From a bacterium (GTDB taxonomy: Bacteria > Moduliflexota > Moduliflexia > Moduliflexales > JAUQPW01): a DNA stretch of 33,808 nucleotides. The position numbers and the translations under genes were made by a program. Where the stretch lies: assembly GCA_030550175.1 (NCBI GenBank), contig JAUQPW010000060.1:1-33808 (forward strand). Direction: 5' to 3'. Positions 25,893 to 33,753 of this stretch are shown one piece after another. Within the stretch, counting starts at the first letter, position 1, and each line of letters begins with the position of its first letter. Under the pieces are notes generated by a model. That model was not told where the DNA came from and searched no databases. It was given only the letters and a program-made list of their open reading frames with translations.

Positions 25893-26255
25893 TTATCGAG
25901 GAACACACAAACAAACAAAGCTTTGCATAACGTTCTCTTTTCCATTAAAAGGTACATTGCAGGTCGTTGTCGCCACTACATTCTTACCGGGAACGAACCC
26001 GGAGGAATATTGTTGTCTCTGTCTCTGATATATTTTAACATCCACGCCACAGACGTAAAGTTGCGTAGCCGCACCTGATTTGCTCCCCTCGGTTCCAGAA
26101 TACACCGCGGCTTGACCTGCTCTTCCGCAAGTGGTATCACAGTTGGTTCCCTGGGCAGGTATCCAGGTGTAATTGGCGGCTAAAGTACTCTGGGAGAATA
26201 AAAAAATTCCTACAACCATCAAAGAGGGCACTAAAACTTTGGTTTTCATTTTCAT
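25893..26255 (-). CDS. small secreted Cys-rich protein, paralog 2 (possibly DM9-like)
   Basis: This 120-residue paralog of the 25341-25703 protein has a signal peptide MKMKTKVLVPSLMVVGIFLF...TLAAN and the same six Cys. Shared segments include GTNCDTTC, RAGQA, GTEGSKSG against GAEGSKSG, YVCGV, QYSSGFVPGKNV, NVPFNGKE and SFVCLCVPR. NCDTTC is not a heme motif because no His follows the second Cys. A strong Shine-Dalgarno (AAGGAGG) precedes the ATG. This copy is promoter-proximal, with a candidate promoter at 26331-26359, and the two genes probably form their own transcription unit between the TonB receptor and the acyltransferases. The role is unknown; export to periplasm or medium is well supported. 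Confidence 0.77.
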   Translation of the reverse strand: MKMKTKVLVPSLMVVGIFLFSQSTLAANYTWIPAQGTNCDTTCGRAGQAAVYSGTEGSKSGAATQLYVCGVDVKIYQRQRQQYSSGFVPGKNVVATTTCNVPFNGKENVMQSFVCLCVPR

Positions 26256-26330
26256 AGGAGCCTCCTTTTTATCCGAAAGGTTAATAATTGTTTTACTAAC
26301 TTTTGTTAACTAAATTATTACGGAGGCTAG

Positions 26331-26359
26331 ATACTAACGTTTTTTTATTCTCCCGTCAA
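26331..26359 (-). promoter_or_regulatory. candidate sigma70-type promoter for the small secreted protein pair
   Basis: On the minus strand TTGACG (26359-26354) and TAGTAT (26336-26331) are separated by exactly 17 bp, matching 5 of 6 and 4 of 6 consensus bases. The predicted transcript would start about 65-70 nt before ATG 26255. The spacer is A-rich. This rests on pattern matching only. Confidence 0.35.
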
Positions 26360-26400
26360 TCAAAAAAGTTTATAAATTTTCTCCTGGTAATATATTTTTT

Positions 26401-28413
26401 TCAAAACCGCCAGGTCATCGACGCAAAAATCAATCTATCCAGGACGGCAACCTCACTTTCAGCATGGGGATCGACAAGATTTTGACCTGTTACTGCAACT
26501 TCAAGGGTATCATTCAAGAAAGTTTTAGCCACTCGAACATCCAATCGGGTGTAAGGAGGTAAGGAAATAGTTGGATTGGAGAAAGGTGCTGTGTGATCCA
26601 CGTAGTTTAACTGGAGATTGGTCGAAAACCCATTTGGAAACTTAGCCCTCAATCCCAGATTGACTTTATGCCGGGGCGTTGACTTATCCAGATCCCCGGG
26701 ACGCAAAGCTCCTTCATCGTTAATATCGATAAACTCATAGGCATAGTTGGCTCTTCCCTGTAACCAGTCTGTTAAAGGCGTCATAACCTCTAATTCAACT
26801 CCCTTGGAAAAACCATTAAATCGATCACTGACAAAGGTAGCCCGTGTGACCCCTGGAGGAGGAGGTGCCGGAGCGGTCCTGGGGAATTTGTCGATATCAT
26901 TATAGTAGAGTTCCACATTAAGGCGGATTTTATCCCACAGATAAGTTCGGTAACCTATTTCATAGGCGGTATTAATTGCAGAATCCAGGTTTGGGTTGGA
27001 AAGTCGAGCAACAACGACACCGGTTGGTAGGGTTACTTGGGTTTCATTAAAGACCTCAAATTGGGAGGGTGGTAGGATGGCCTGTCCAATGGCAAATCGA
27101 AAGGTATGATTCTTCCAGGGAGTATAAAGGAGAGTTCCTCGAGGTGCCACATCGGTTCCAGAAAGAGTATTATCCTGAACTCGTATTCCAGCGACCAAAG
27201 TTAACTGATCTGATGGTTTGTATTCGTCCTGAATATAAAAACCAAAGACGCTATCCTGGCGACTGTGGATATTACCCTGGGGAGCATCCAAAAAATCTAG
27301 AATATAATCTCCACCGAATACCAATTGGTGTTGGGGGAGGAAAGAGAGGTTATATTGAAATTCTGCACCCAAAGTATCCATATCAAATTCTCGAATACCG
27401 GAGACGGGATTCAAAAAGATGAACTTTGCGTTGGTGACATTCCAGTATCCTTGAACAAAAAGAGTTGAGGTGGGAGAAAGCCGATTTTCATACCAACTCT
27501 GTAGGAAAAAACTTTCGAACTCCTCATGACCCGGTTCTCCGGCCGGATTTGCAGGAACGGGAAAACTTCCGGACCGGTCTCCGGTAAGATAACCTGTGGA
27601 GAGATGAAGATCTGAATTTTCAGACAGGTGATATTTAGCCCGAAAGGTCGCCTTGGGAATACGTTTTGCGTCCTCTAAGAGAGTTCCCTGCAGGTTCTTA
27701 TCAAAACCGGTATCCTGTTCATAGTTGGTAGAGAGCCGATAGGAGAATTTATCATTATACACCTGATCATAAATGAGCGTTGCGAGGCCTAATTCCCCAT
27801 TACCTCCAAGGGTGGAGGAGAGAGTCCATCCCTTATACTTTTCTGGATCTTTTGTAATAATATTAATAACCCCTGTAAAGGCATTGATTCCATACAAGGT
27901 AGAACCGGGACCTCGAAGGATTTCAATACGCTCGATATCCTCTAAAGAAAGAGGGAAGGTTCGCCAGAAAGTTCCGCCCTGTTGATGGAGAAAAATAATA
28001 CGTCGATCGATCATCACCAGCATGGTTCTGGCAGTTTCTGAAGCAAATCCACGGGCTGAAACTACAGAGCGAGGCCCATCCAGGGTTATAACATCCATAC
28101 CCGGGATCATCCTAAAGAGATCTACAACATTCGTAGCTCCAGACTGTCGAATATCTTCAGCGGTGATAACGGAAACTGCTGAAGGGGATTCACTTAGATG
28201 CTGAAGTCTCCGGGAGCCGATGGCAACAAGTTGCTCAACACGAAAAAATTCTTCTTCCCGGAAGACTGACCTGTCCTCAGAAATAGCCTGAGCGAATATA
28301 TGAGGAGTTAAGAGATGAAAGATAAAAGATAAAAGAAAAAAAGTTCCTTCTAGCAGCCGGACCCAAAAGGTCTCGCATCTCCAAGTGAGATGGCCTGGTC
28401 GTATGCTTTTCAT
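26401..28413 (-). CDS. TonB-dependent outer-membrane receptor
   Basis: From ATG 28413 the protein has 670 residues; an in-frame TTG at 28476 would add 21. The signal peptide ends near HIFAQA. The plug domain follows (SPSAVSVITAEDIRQSGATNVVDLFRMIPGMDV, GFASETARTMLVMIDRR, IERIEILRGPGSTLYGINAFTGVINIITK), with the signature patterns of PF07715. The remainder is a TonB-dependent beta-barrel ending in a terminal aromatic strand (LIFASMTWRF), as required for outer-membrane insertion. It takes up siderophores, vitamins or other large ligands using TonB energy. It starts 78 bp after the ketosynthase stop on the same strand, so uptake of the locus's own product is a reasonable inference. The ligand cannot be deduced. 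Confidence 0.93.
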   Translation of the reverse strand: MKSIRPGHLTWRCETFWVRLLEGTFFLLSFIFHLLTPHIFAQAISEDRSVFREEEFFRVEQLVAIGSRRLQHLSESPSAVSVITAEDIRQSGATNVVDLFRMIPGMDVITLDGPRSVVSARGFASETARTMLVMIDRRIIFLHQQGGTFWRTFPLSLEDIERIEILRGPGSTLYGINAFTGVINIITKDPEKYKGWTLSSTLGGNGELGLATLIYDQVYNDKFSYRLSTNYEQDTGFDKNLQGTLLEDAKRIPKATFRAKYHLSENSDLHLSTGYLTGDRSGSFPVPANPAGEPGHEEFESFFLQSWYENRLSPTSTLFVQGYWNVTNAKFIFLNPVSGIREFDMDTLGAEFQYNLSFLPQHQLVFGGDYILDFLDAPQGNIHSRQDSVFGFYIQDEYKPSDQLTLVAGIRVQDNTLSGTDVAPRGTLLYTPWKNHTFRFAIGQAILPPSQFEVFNETQVTLPTGVVVARLSNPNLDSAINTAYEIGYRTYLWDKIRLNVELYYNDIDKFPRTAPAPPPPGVTRATFVSDRFNGFSKGVELEVMTPLTDWLQGRANYAYEFIDINDEGALRPGDLDKSTPRHKVNLGLRAKFPNGFSTNLQLNYVDHTAPFSNPTISLPPYTRLDVRVAKTFLNDTLEVAVTGQNLVDPHAESEVAVLDRLIFASMTWRF
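28308..28335. repeat. heptanucleotide tandem repeat inside a signal-peptide coding region
   Basis: Four units in 7-bp register (TTAAGAG, ATGAAAG, ATAAAAG, ATAAAAG), flanked by the related TGAGGAG and AAAAAAA, encode the core of the TonB-receptor signal peptide (LLSFIFHLL) on the minus strand. Confidence 0.7.
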
Positions 28414-28491
28414 TAACTTGTTAAATAAAGAAAAAACACTTAAATTCAGAAAGCTAACGACATCAGTTCTTAGCAAGCAAATGGAACTTAT

Positions 28492-30294
28492 TTATCTTTG
28501 TTTACCGGGTTCTAGCCAGCAATGTTCACGCTGCCAGGGATAAGAGGGCAGTCTAATGCACCGTCCTCTGGTTGGATAGAGCCTATTCCAGTCGATGGAA
28601 CATCCCGAAGTATAGAGGGTACCCAGAGAGCGAAGCACGGTCATTCGTTCTTCTTTTCCATCGAAGAGGGATAGAGGCGTGATTTCTTTCTGGCTATTAG
28701 AGTTTGAAGTCTTTCGGCCTGAAGAGATATTCGGGTGAACTTCTCCCCGAAGAAAAATCTCCAGACACCGGATGAGTTCCTCCCGCGAGCGAAATATCAG
28801 GGCCAGACGGTAGTCGTGATGACTTCGCCGTACACTGGCCGTATAACACAGATCTCGTAACGAAACGGCAGAGCCAATACCTCCAACTCCTAAAAAGCTC
28901 TGATAGGCCCGTGCAAGGGCTTGGAGAGCTTTCTGACTGCGTGCGGATAAAGGAAGCAGGTACAGTGGGTCCGAAGAGAGGTCTTTCTCCTGCTTATAGG
29001 CTTCTGGAACTTCTGGAGTTCCCTCTAAAACAACATGGGCGTTGGTTCCTCCGAAACCAAAGGAGCTCACTCCGGCGAGAGTTGGACCGGATTCCTGTGG
29101 CCAGGACCCCAGAGTTTGTTGAACTCGCAGCGGGAGCTCTTCAAAAGAGATATAGGGATTAGGTTTGTGGAAATGTAAGCTTGGGGGGATCTCGCGGTGT
29201 CTAAGGGCCAATACAGCTTTGATCAGGCCAGCGATACCTGCTGCGGTCTCCAGATGTCCGATATTGGTCTTGACCGAACCTATAGCACAGGGATGTCCAG
29301 GAGGACGGTCGATTGCGAGGACGGTCCCTAGTGCCTGGGCTTCGATAGGATCTCCCAGGAGTGTCCCTGTACCATGGGCTTCGATATATTGAACCTGACC
29401 CGGTGAAACTCCGGCCTGCCGGTAAGCTTCTCGCAACACCTCCTCCTGGGCCCATCGGTTAGGAGCCGTGAGCCCGTTGGTGCGTCCGTTATTATTGACG
29501 GCACTTCCCCGAATAACAGCATAAATCGGATCATGATCGGCCAGGGCGTCTGACAGGGATTTTAAGACAACCATACCGGCCCCTTCACCACGAACATAGC
29601 CGTTTGCCCCTGCATCAAAAGCCTTACAACGACCGTCGGGAGATAGAGCTCCTGCTTTACTGAAACCAAGGGTAAGTTCTGGCGATAGGATCACGTTTAC
29701 TCCCCCAGCCAGGGCAAGGGAAGATTCATGGGTCCAGAGACTTTGACAGGCGAGATGAACGGCAACGAGGGAGGAGGAGCAGGCTGTATCTATGGAGATA
29801 CTGGGTCCCCGAAAATCAAAGAGATAAGAAATACGGTTCGATGCAATGGATAACAGGTTACCGGTATTCGTGTAAGCGTTGATGAGATCGGGATTACTTA
29901 ATTGCATCCGACCGTAATCTCCGGGTCCAATTCCAATAAATACTCCCGTTCGAGTACCTACCAGCCGATCTATCACCTGTCCGGCATCTTCGAGGGCCTC
30001 CCAGGCTACCTCCAATAAAAGCCGTTGTTGGGGATCCATTCGAGCGGCTTCCCATGAGAGGATCCTGAAAAAGTGGAAATCAAACTGATCTATCTGGTCC
30101 AGAAAGCCACCCCAGCGCGTGTTCATTTTACCAGGCACTTTCAGATCGGGGTGGTAAAAAGCCTGCCAATCCCAACGATCTAACGGAACTTCTGTAATGG
30201 CATCTACTCCGTCCCGCAGAAGCCGCCAAAAAGCCTCTGGATTCCCGGCACCCGGGAAACGGCAACCCATACCAATAATAGCTATAGGTTCCAT
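28492..30294 (-). CDS. type I PKS ketosynthase lacking its acyltransferase domain
   Basis: This 600-residue protein carries a complete type I KS domain (1-425) with the catalytic triad C172 (DTACSSSLVAVH), H307 (EAHGTGT) and H347 (TNIGHLETAAG). Residues ~470-520 are the KS-AT linker (LRDLCYTASVRRSHHDYRL, FRSREELIRCL). After ~30 low-complexity residues the sequence goes straight to a post-AT linker (GTLYTSGCSIDWNRLYP, LPSYPWQREHCWL). The ~300-residue AT domain that normally lies between them is absent. This is the arrangement of AT-less (trans-AT-like) ketosynthases. No KR, DH or ACP is fused; a free ACP gene lies 48 bp upstream. GGAAGGGAG before the ATG is a good ribosome binding site. It should extend an acyl-ACP by one C2 unit if malonyl is loaded in trans. 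Confidence 0.92.
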   Translation of the reverse strand: MEPIAIIGMGCRFPGAGNPEAFWRLLRDGVDAITEVPLDRWDWQAFYHPDLKVPGKMNTRWGGFLDQIDQFDFHFFRILSWEAARMDPQQRLLLEVAWEALEDAGQVIDRLVGTRTGVFIGIGPGDYGRMQLSNPDLINAYTNTGNLLSIASNRISYLFDFRGPSISIDTACSSSLVAVHLACQSLWTHESSLALAGGVNVILSPELTLGFSKAGALSPDGRCKAFDAGANGYVRGEGAGMVVLKSLSDALADHDPIYAVIRGSAVNNNGRTNGLTAPNRWAQEEVLREAYRQAGVSPGQVQYIEAHGTGTLLGDPIEAQALGTVLAIDRPPGHPCAIGSVKTNIGHLETAAGIAGLIKAVLALRHREIPPSLHFHKPNPYISFEELPLRVQQTLGSWPQESGPTLAGVSSFGFGGTNAHVVLEGTPEVPEAYKQEKDLSSDPLYLLPLSARSQKALQALARAYQSFLGVGGIGSAVSLRDLCYTASVRRSHHDYRLALIFRSREELIRCLEIFLRGEVHPNISSGRKTSNSNSQKEITPLSLFDGKEERMTVLRSLGTLYTSGCSIDWNRLYPTRGRCIRLPSYPWQREHCWLEPGKQR

Positions 30295-30332
30295 TTTCTC
30301 CCTTCCTCTAACTTTCCCATTTCCTTAAGTAC

Positions 30333-30352
30333 GGGCGACCTGCTAATCGCCC
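30333..30352. repeat. short palindrome at the 3' end of the ACP gene
   Basis: GGGCGA (30333-30338) and TCGCCC (30347-30352) form a short stem with an 8-base loop. The palindrome supplies the last codons and stop codon of the ACP gene on the minus strand. It may be a small dispersed repeat that inserted there. Confidence 0.45.
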
Positions 30353-30630
30353 CTACCGTTTCGGGATTGGTCCAGGATCAGGTTGACTAGGTCTTCAACG
30401 GTACTAACTTTTGTAAAATCCACCGAATCCAGCCTGATAGAAAATGCTTTTTCTATAACAATAATCATCTCTACTGTATCCAGGGATTTGATACCCAGAT
30501 CTTCTTGCAAACGGGTATCCAAAGTAAGGGATTCCATATCTTCAGGATTCAAGATATTCCTTAAAAGGGTCCGAAGATTTTCAAAAACCTCTTCCTTTAA
30601 TAAGGTTTGATTTTGTTTTAGAGATGACAT
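30343..30630 (-). CDS. acyl carrier protein (free-standing), ACP 1
   Basis: This 95-residue protein has the four-helix PP-binding pattern. The phosphopantetheine serine is S49 in DLGIKSLDTVEM, where most bacterial ACPs have D-S-L; here Lys replaces the Asp before Ser. Helix II/III follows as IIVIEKAFSIRL. It would carry acyl intermediates for the adjacent ketosynthase, which starts 48 bp downstream. A strong Shine-Dalgarno (AAGGAGAT) precedes the start, and it lies 18 bp after acyltransferase paralog 3. The C-terminal residues NGRGD come from a palindromic repeat rather than the ACP fold. Confidence 0.92.
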   Translation of the reverse strand: MSSLKQNQTLLKEEVFENLRTLLRNILNPEDMESLTLDTRLQEDLGIKSLDTVEMIIVIEKAFSIRLDSVDFTKVSTVEDLVNLILDQSRNGRGD

Positions 30631-30648
30631 GTATCTCCTTCCTTTCCA

Positions 30649-31629
30649 TTAAGTTTCGAAGGGTTTTCGTGTAACCAACCGTACCAAAGGAATACCACCC
30701 TCAAACCCTTCTATCTCCATCCGATTCCAGTAACCCCAATGCGCCGGATATCGGGAAACATAATGTTCCAGACGTTGGATGTATCTTTGAACGGCCATCT
30801 TTAAGGTTTCTTCCTCTTCATTATCCACTTGAATCGGTTCTTCGAAGATAATATGATGCGCATTATCTTTTCGTCGGATTACAAAGTTTGGAACCATAGC
30901 TGCCCCGGTTTTTGCGGATAAAAGAGCAGGTCCAAGGGGAACTTTCAGTTTTACATTGAAAAAATCGACCGAGGTAAATTTTTCCCCTAGAGCTCCATCT
31001 CCGGCTGCACTGACAATATAATTCTGTCTTAGATGCTGATATTGGGCTATAGCCAGGTAGGTGAGGGATTTCAGGGAAGAAAAAATCTGAAAATTCCCAC
31101 GTTCTTTCCAAATAGAATGCTTGATATGTAGAATTCGTCGGGAGACCCAGGGATTAACTCCTTTTATAGGAGACTGCAGGACCAGAAAACCGATGATTTT
31201 TTTATAGCCTTTATGAAGGGCAAAAGGTGGAATCAAGTGAGCAAAACCAAAGTGGAAGTTGAGTCCGATCATTCCCTTTCCTTGGGATAAAACCTGATCC
31301 ACATAATCCAGACCTTCGATACTGCAAGTCTGAAGATAATTTTCGTAATCTTTTCTTCCCAGGATAAAAAGATCCGCAATCTTTTTCTGTTTTTCTACAT
31401 AGAAATGTCGCAGGATAGTTTTTTTCTCCTGAGTATCGAGTTTATCACCAAAGATTAAGTCAAGATGGGAAAAGAACCGATTTTTTTGATGGGGTGGAAG
31501 AACTTGGTATTGGATATTTCCAAACAAAGTAGCCATTGAGTAGCTTATTTGAAAAGGTAAAGCCTGAACCAGCCAGCGGTAAGGGAAATAGATCAACAGC
31601 AGAAGAAAGTCTTTAAAATATAATTTCAT
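30649..31629 (-). CDS. LpxL/HtrB-like acyltransferase, paralog 3 (HX4H variant)
   Basis: This 326-residue family member has the N-terminal helix FLLLLIYFPYRWLVQALPF and the conserved region AAGDGALGEKFTSVDFFNVK, LKVPLGPALLSAKTGAAMVP. The catalytic dyad position reads H126-F-G-F-A-H131, so the Asp/Glu of HX4(D/E) is replaced by His. It is embedded between the P450 (57 bp upstream) and ACP 1 (18 bp downstream), so it is part of the biosynthetic operon. I infer that it transfers the ACP-bound product acyl chain to a lipid or sugar acceptor, or serves as the off-loading step. It is the paralog most directly tied to the KS/ACP genes. Confidence 0.87.
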   Translation of the reverse strand: MKLYFKDFLLLLIYFPYRWLVQALPFQISYSMATLFGNIQYQVLPPHQKNRFFSHLDLIFGDKLDTQEKKTILRHFYVEKQKKIADLFILGRKDYENYLQTCSIEGLDYVDQVLSQGKGMIGLNFHFGFAHLIPPFALHKGYKKIIGFLVLQSPIKGVNPWVSRRILHIKHSIWKERGNFQIFSSLKSLTYLAIAQYQHLRQNYIVSAAGDGALGEKFTSVDFFNVKLKVPLGPALLSAKTGAAMVPNFVIRRKDNAHHIIFEEPIQVDNEEEETLKMAVQRYIQRLEHYVSRYPAHWGYWNRMEIEGFEGGIPLVRLVTRKPFET

Positions 31630-31686
31630 TTTTCTTTCTGTTTATCGTCTCCAACCAACCTTTCCTATAAAAGGTCTCATCGTAGA

Positions 31687-33081
31687 TTAAGGTACGGACG
31701 CTATGTTGGACTTAAAATCGGTTAACTTGAGATCTAACGAGGGTTTTCTTCTCTCCAGGATCATCCGCATACCACATTTAGGTCGTAGTGTTACACTTAG
31801 CATAATCCGGACGGGATGGTTTGGGACGAGCCGCATCCGCCACCTTTGGGCCAGGGTAGCGATCAAAAGGATTCCTTCCATCCAGGCAAAAGATTCGCCG
31901 ATACACTGCCGGGGGCCGGCTCCGAAGGGAAAATAGGCACATCTGGGCAATCTAACCTCTGCCTTGGGAATCCACCGTTCGGGGTCAAATTTAAAAGGAT
32001 CAGGAAAATATCGGGAATCATGGTGGGTTACATAGGGACAGATCAGAATTACCGAGTCGGCAGGCAAGAGATAGTTTTCAATCTCATAATCCCTGAGGAC
32101 TCTGCGGCATATTCTCCAGGTTGGTGGATAAAGGCGCATGGCTTCCATAAACACCATCCGAGTATAGGGCAACTGTTCCACATCGCCGGCCGTAGGAGGT
32201 CTATCTGCCAGGACGGTATCGATTTCAGCGTGAAGCTTTGCCTCCACATCGGGATGTTGTGACAGTAAATACCAGGTCCATGTCAAGGCAAGGGCTGTGG
32301 TTTCATGACCTGTTACAAAAAGGGTCATGATTTCGTCACGTATTTGCCGATCCGTCATGCCACTTCCGTCTCCCTCCACGTCCTGAGCCCGTAATAGCAT
32401 GGAAAGCACATCACCTGCATCTACGCCGCTGGTCCGACGTTCATTAATCATTTTATGGACAAAGGTATTTACTTGATTCAGGGCTTTTTGACGGTGATGG
32501 ACACTGGGCAGTGGAAGTCTCTCTAACAATCTATAAAGGGGTCCTGGGGTAAGGCCCCACTTTATGAACAGGTTGAAGGTTTCACTGATCTCTCCCGTTT
32601 CTGATTCAAGATCTCTGTCAAAGAGTGTTTTCCCGACAATTCTTAAAGTCAGGTGGGTCATTTCCTCTAGTATATCCAGATTCGTCCCTTCTTGCCATCG
32701 TTCCTGCGTTTCCATACCGTAGTTTGTCATTACGTCTGCGTAAGCCAGGATACGCTGCCGATGAAAGGCTGGTTGTATAAGCCGTCGCTGGCGAAGGTGG
32801 AAATCACCTCTACTATAAAGTAGTCCTGTTCCCATTACCTGCCTGGCAGGTGGGGTTTGTCCCTTTTTTTCGAAATTTCGGTTATGCGTTACCAAGACCT
32901 CTTCAATATGATCCGGGTGATTCAGTAAGAAAAAATTCCTGGGACCGAGCCTGAAATGGACGATATCACCGTAATTACGGACAGCTTTTATTAAAAAACT
33001 TATCGGATCGCGTTGATAAGAAAAAAGGTGACCGACGAATGGTAAACCCGCTGGACCCGGAGGGTATCGGGTTATCTTCAT
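31687..33081 (-). CDS. cytochrome P450, fatty-acid-hydroxylase-like
   Basis: This 464-residue P450 monooxygenase has all core motifs: I-helix GHETT (258-262), ExxR as E313-A-M-R316, PERW (FKFDPERW), and the heme loop FPFGAGPRQCIGESF with the axial thiolate C393. It has no membrane anchor or fused reductase and begins with PPGPAGLPFVGHLF, as in bacterial CYP110/CYP4-like enzymes that often act on fatty acids. A strong Shine-Dalgarno AAAGGAGGT precedes the ATG. It lies 24 bp after ACP 2. Hydroxylation or desaturation of an ACP-bound or free acyl chain is the most likely job here; redox partners are not in the window. Confidence 0.95.
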   Translation of the reverse strand: MKITRYPPGPAGLPFVGHLFSYQRDPISFLIKAVRNYGDIVHFRLGPRNFFLLNHPDHIEEVLVTHNRNFEKKGQTPPARQVMGTGLLYSRGDFHLRQRRLIQPAFHRQRILAYADVMTNYGMETQERWQEGTNLDILEEMTHLTLRIVGKTLFDRDLESETGEISETFNLFIKWGLTPGPLYRLLERLPLPSVHHRQKALNQVNTFVHKMINERRTSGVDAGDVLSMLLRAQDVEGDGSGMTDRQIRDEIMTLFVTGHETTALALTWTWYLLSQHPDVEAKLHAEIDTVLADRPPTAGDVEQLPYTRMVFMEAMRLYPPTWRICRRVLRDYEIENYLLPADSVILICPYVTHHDSRYFPDPFKFDPERWIPKAEVRLPRCAYFPFGAGPRQCIGESFAWMEGILLIATLAQRWRMRLVPNHPVRIMLSVTLRPKCGMRMILERRKPSLDLKLTDFKSNIASVP

Positions 33082-33105
33082 GTAAACCTCCTTTAGAGAC
33101 AGATC

Positions 33106-33432
33106 CTAGGACTTTCCAACTAAATATCGAGCAAGGACCTCAATGTTAGGATAATCATACACCAGAGTGGGAGGGAGCCGACATCCCAGCCAGTCTTGTA
33201 ACTCACCTGAAAGAATTGCCGCTTGCCTGGAATCCAGGCCATAATAAGCGAAAGGCTGTTGCACATCAATATCTTGAGGATCAACGTCTGTCAATTCGGA
33301 AATCTTAGAAATTAACCAGGTTCGAATGGCTTCCTCACTTTGAGGTTGTTTTTGGAGATCTATGGAGTTATTGGAACCCTTTCCATGAGAAAAACCGGGT
33401 GATTTATTATCTTTCGGACTTAAAATTCCCAT
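33106..33432 (-). CDS. acyl carrier protein, ACP 2 (PKS/FAAL-type)
   Basis: This 108-residue protein has a flexible N-terminal ~30 residues and then a PP-binding domain. The phosphopantetheine serine is S68 in YYGLDSRQAAILSG, followed by LPPTLVYDYPNIEVLARYL, the pattern common in type I PKS carriers and in those partnered with fatty acyl-AMP ligases. This makes a FAAL just beyond the right edge plausible, but none is visible. A GGAGG site precedes the ATG. It lies between the desaturase and the P450, consistent with acyl modification while bound to this carrier. Confidence 0.93.
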   Translation of the reverse strand: MGILSPKDNKSPGFSHGKGSNNSIDLQKQPQSEEAIRTWLISKISELTDVDPQDIDVQQPFAYYGLDSRQAAILSGELQDWLGCRLPPTLVYDYPNIEVLARYLVGKS

Positions 33433-33477
33433 TTTTTTTCTTTCCTCCTGCCAGCCACCTCGCCGTAAGTGGTAGCC

Positions 33478-33753
33478 TTAATAGCCCTTCTTAGCTTCTG
33501 CTATCATGCGAATTGTGGGGGTTTTAACATCCCAGGCGAGACCCACCATTTCAAGGATGCGAATGACCCAGGCGCTTAAGTCGGGTTCCCACCATCTTAA
33601 TCCATGTTTTGCCGAGCTGGGGAAGGCATGATGATTGTTTTGCAATCCCTCCCCAAACGCGATGAGGGCGACCCAAAAATTATTCACACTGTAATCATGG
33701 GTATTGAAAGGACGACGGCCAAAGGTAATACAAGCAGGCTGCCAAGATAGAGG
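33478..33753 (-). CDS. fatty-acid (delta-9-type) desaturase, C-terminal fragment
   Basis: The last ~90 residues of a membrane acyl desaturase (PF00487 type) are present: TFGRRPFNTHDYSVNNFW, FGEGLQNNHHAFPSSAKHGL and WEPDLSAW, then AWDVKTP. The third His box, usually HNNHH, reads QNNHH. It introduces a double bond into an acyl chain using a di-iron centre. The frame meets a stop (TAG at 33754-33756) upstream of the FGRRPF motif, where a complete gene should continue. No other frame from 33757 to 33808 restores the family sequence clearly. Contig-end error, frameshift or true decay are all possible. The residues given are those of the unbroken frame; a start codon is not implied. Confidence 0.75.
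   Translation of the reverse strand, partial: PLSWQPACITFGRRPFNTHDYSVNNFWVALIAFGEGLQNNHHAFPSSAKHGLRWWEPDLSAWVIRILEMVGLAWDVKTPTIRMIAEAKKGY

Noticed and set aside
25341..26255. Cytochrome c motif in the small Cys proteins
   Set aside because: The NCDTTC pair is C-x3-C with no following His, so it is not a CxxCH heme site; disulfides are likelier.
26256..26400. Rho-independent terminator after the TonB receptor gene
   Set aside because: There are A/T runs, but no convincing G/C stem precedes a T-run on the minus strand.
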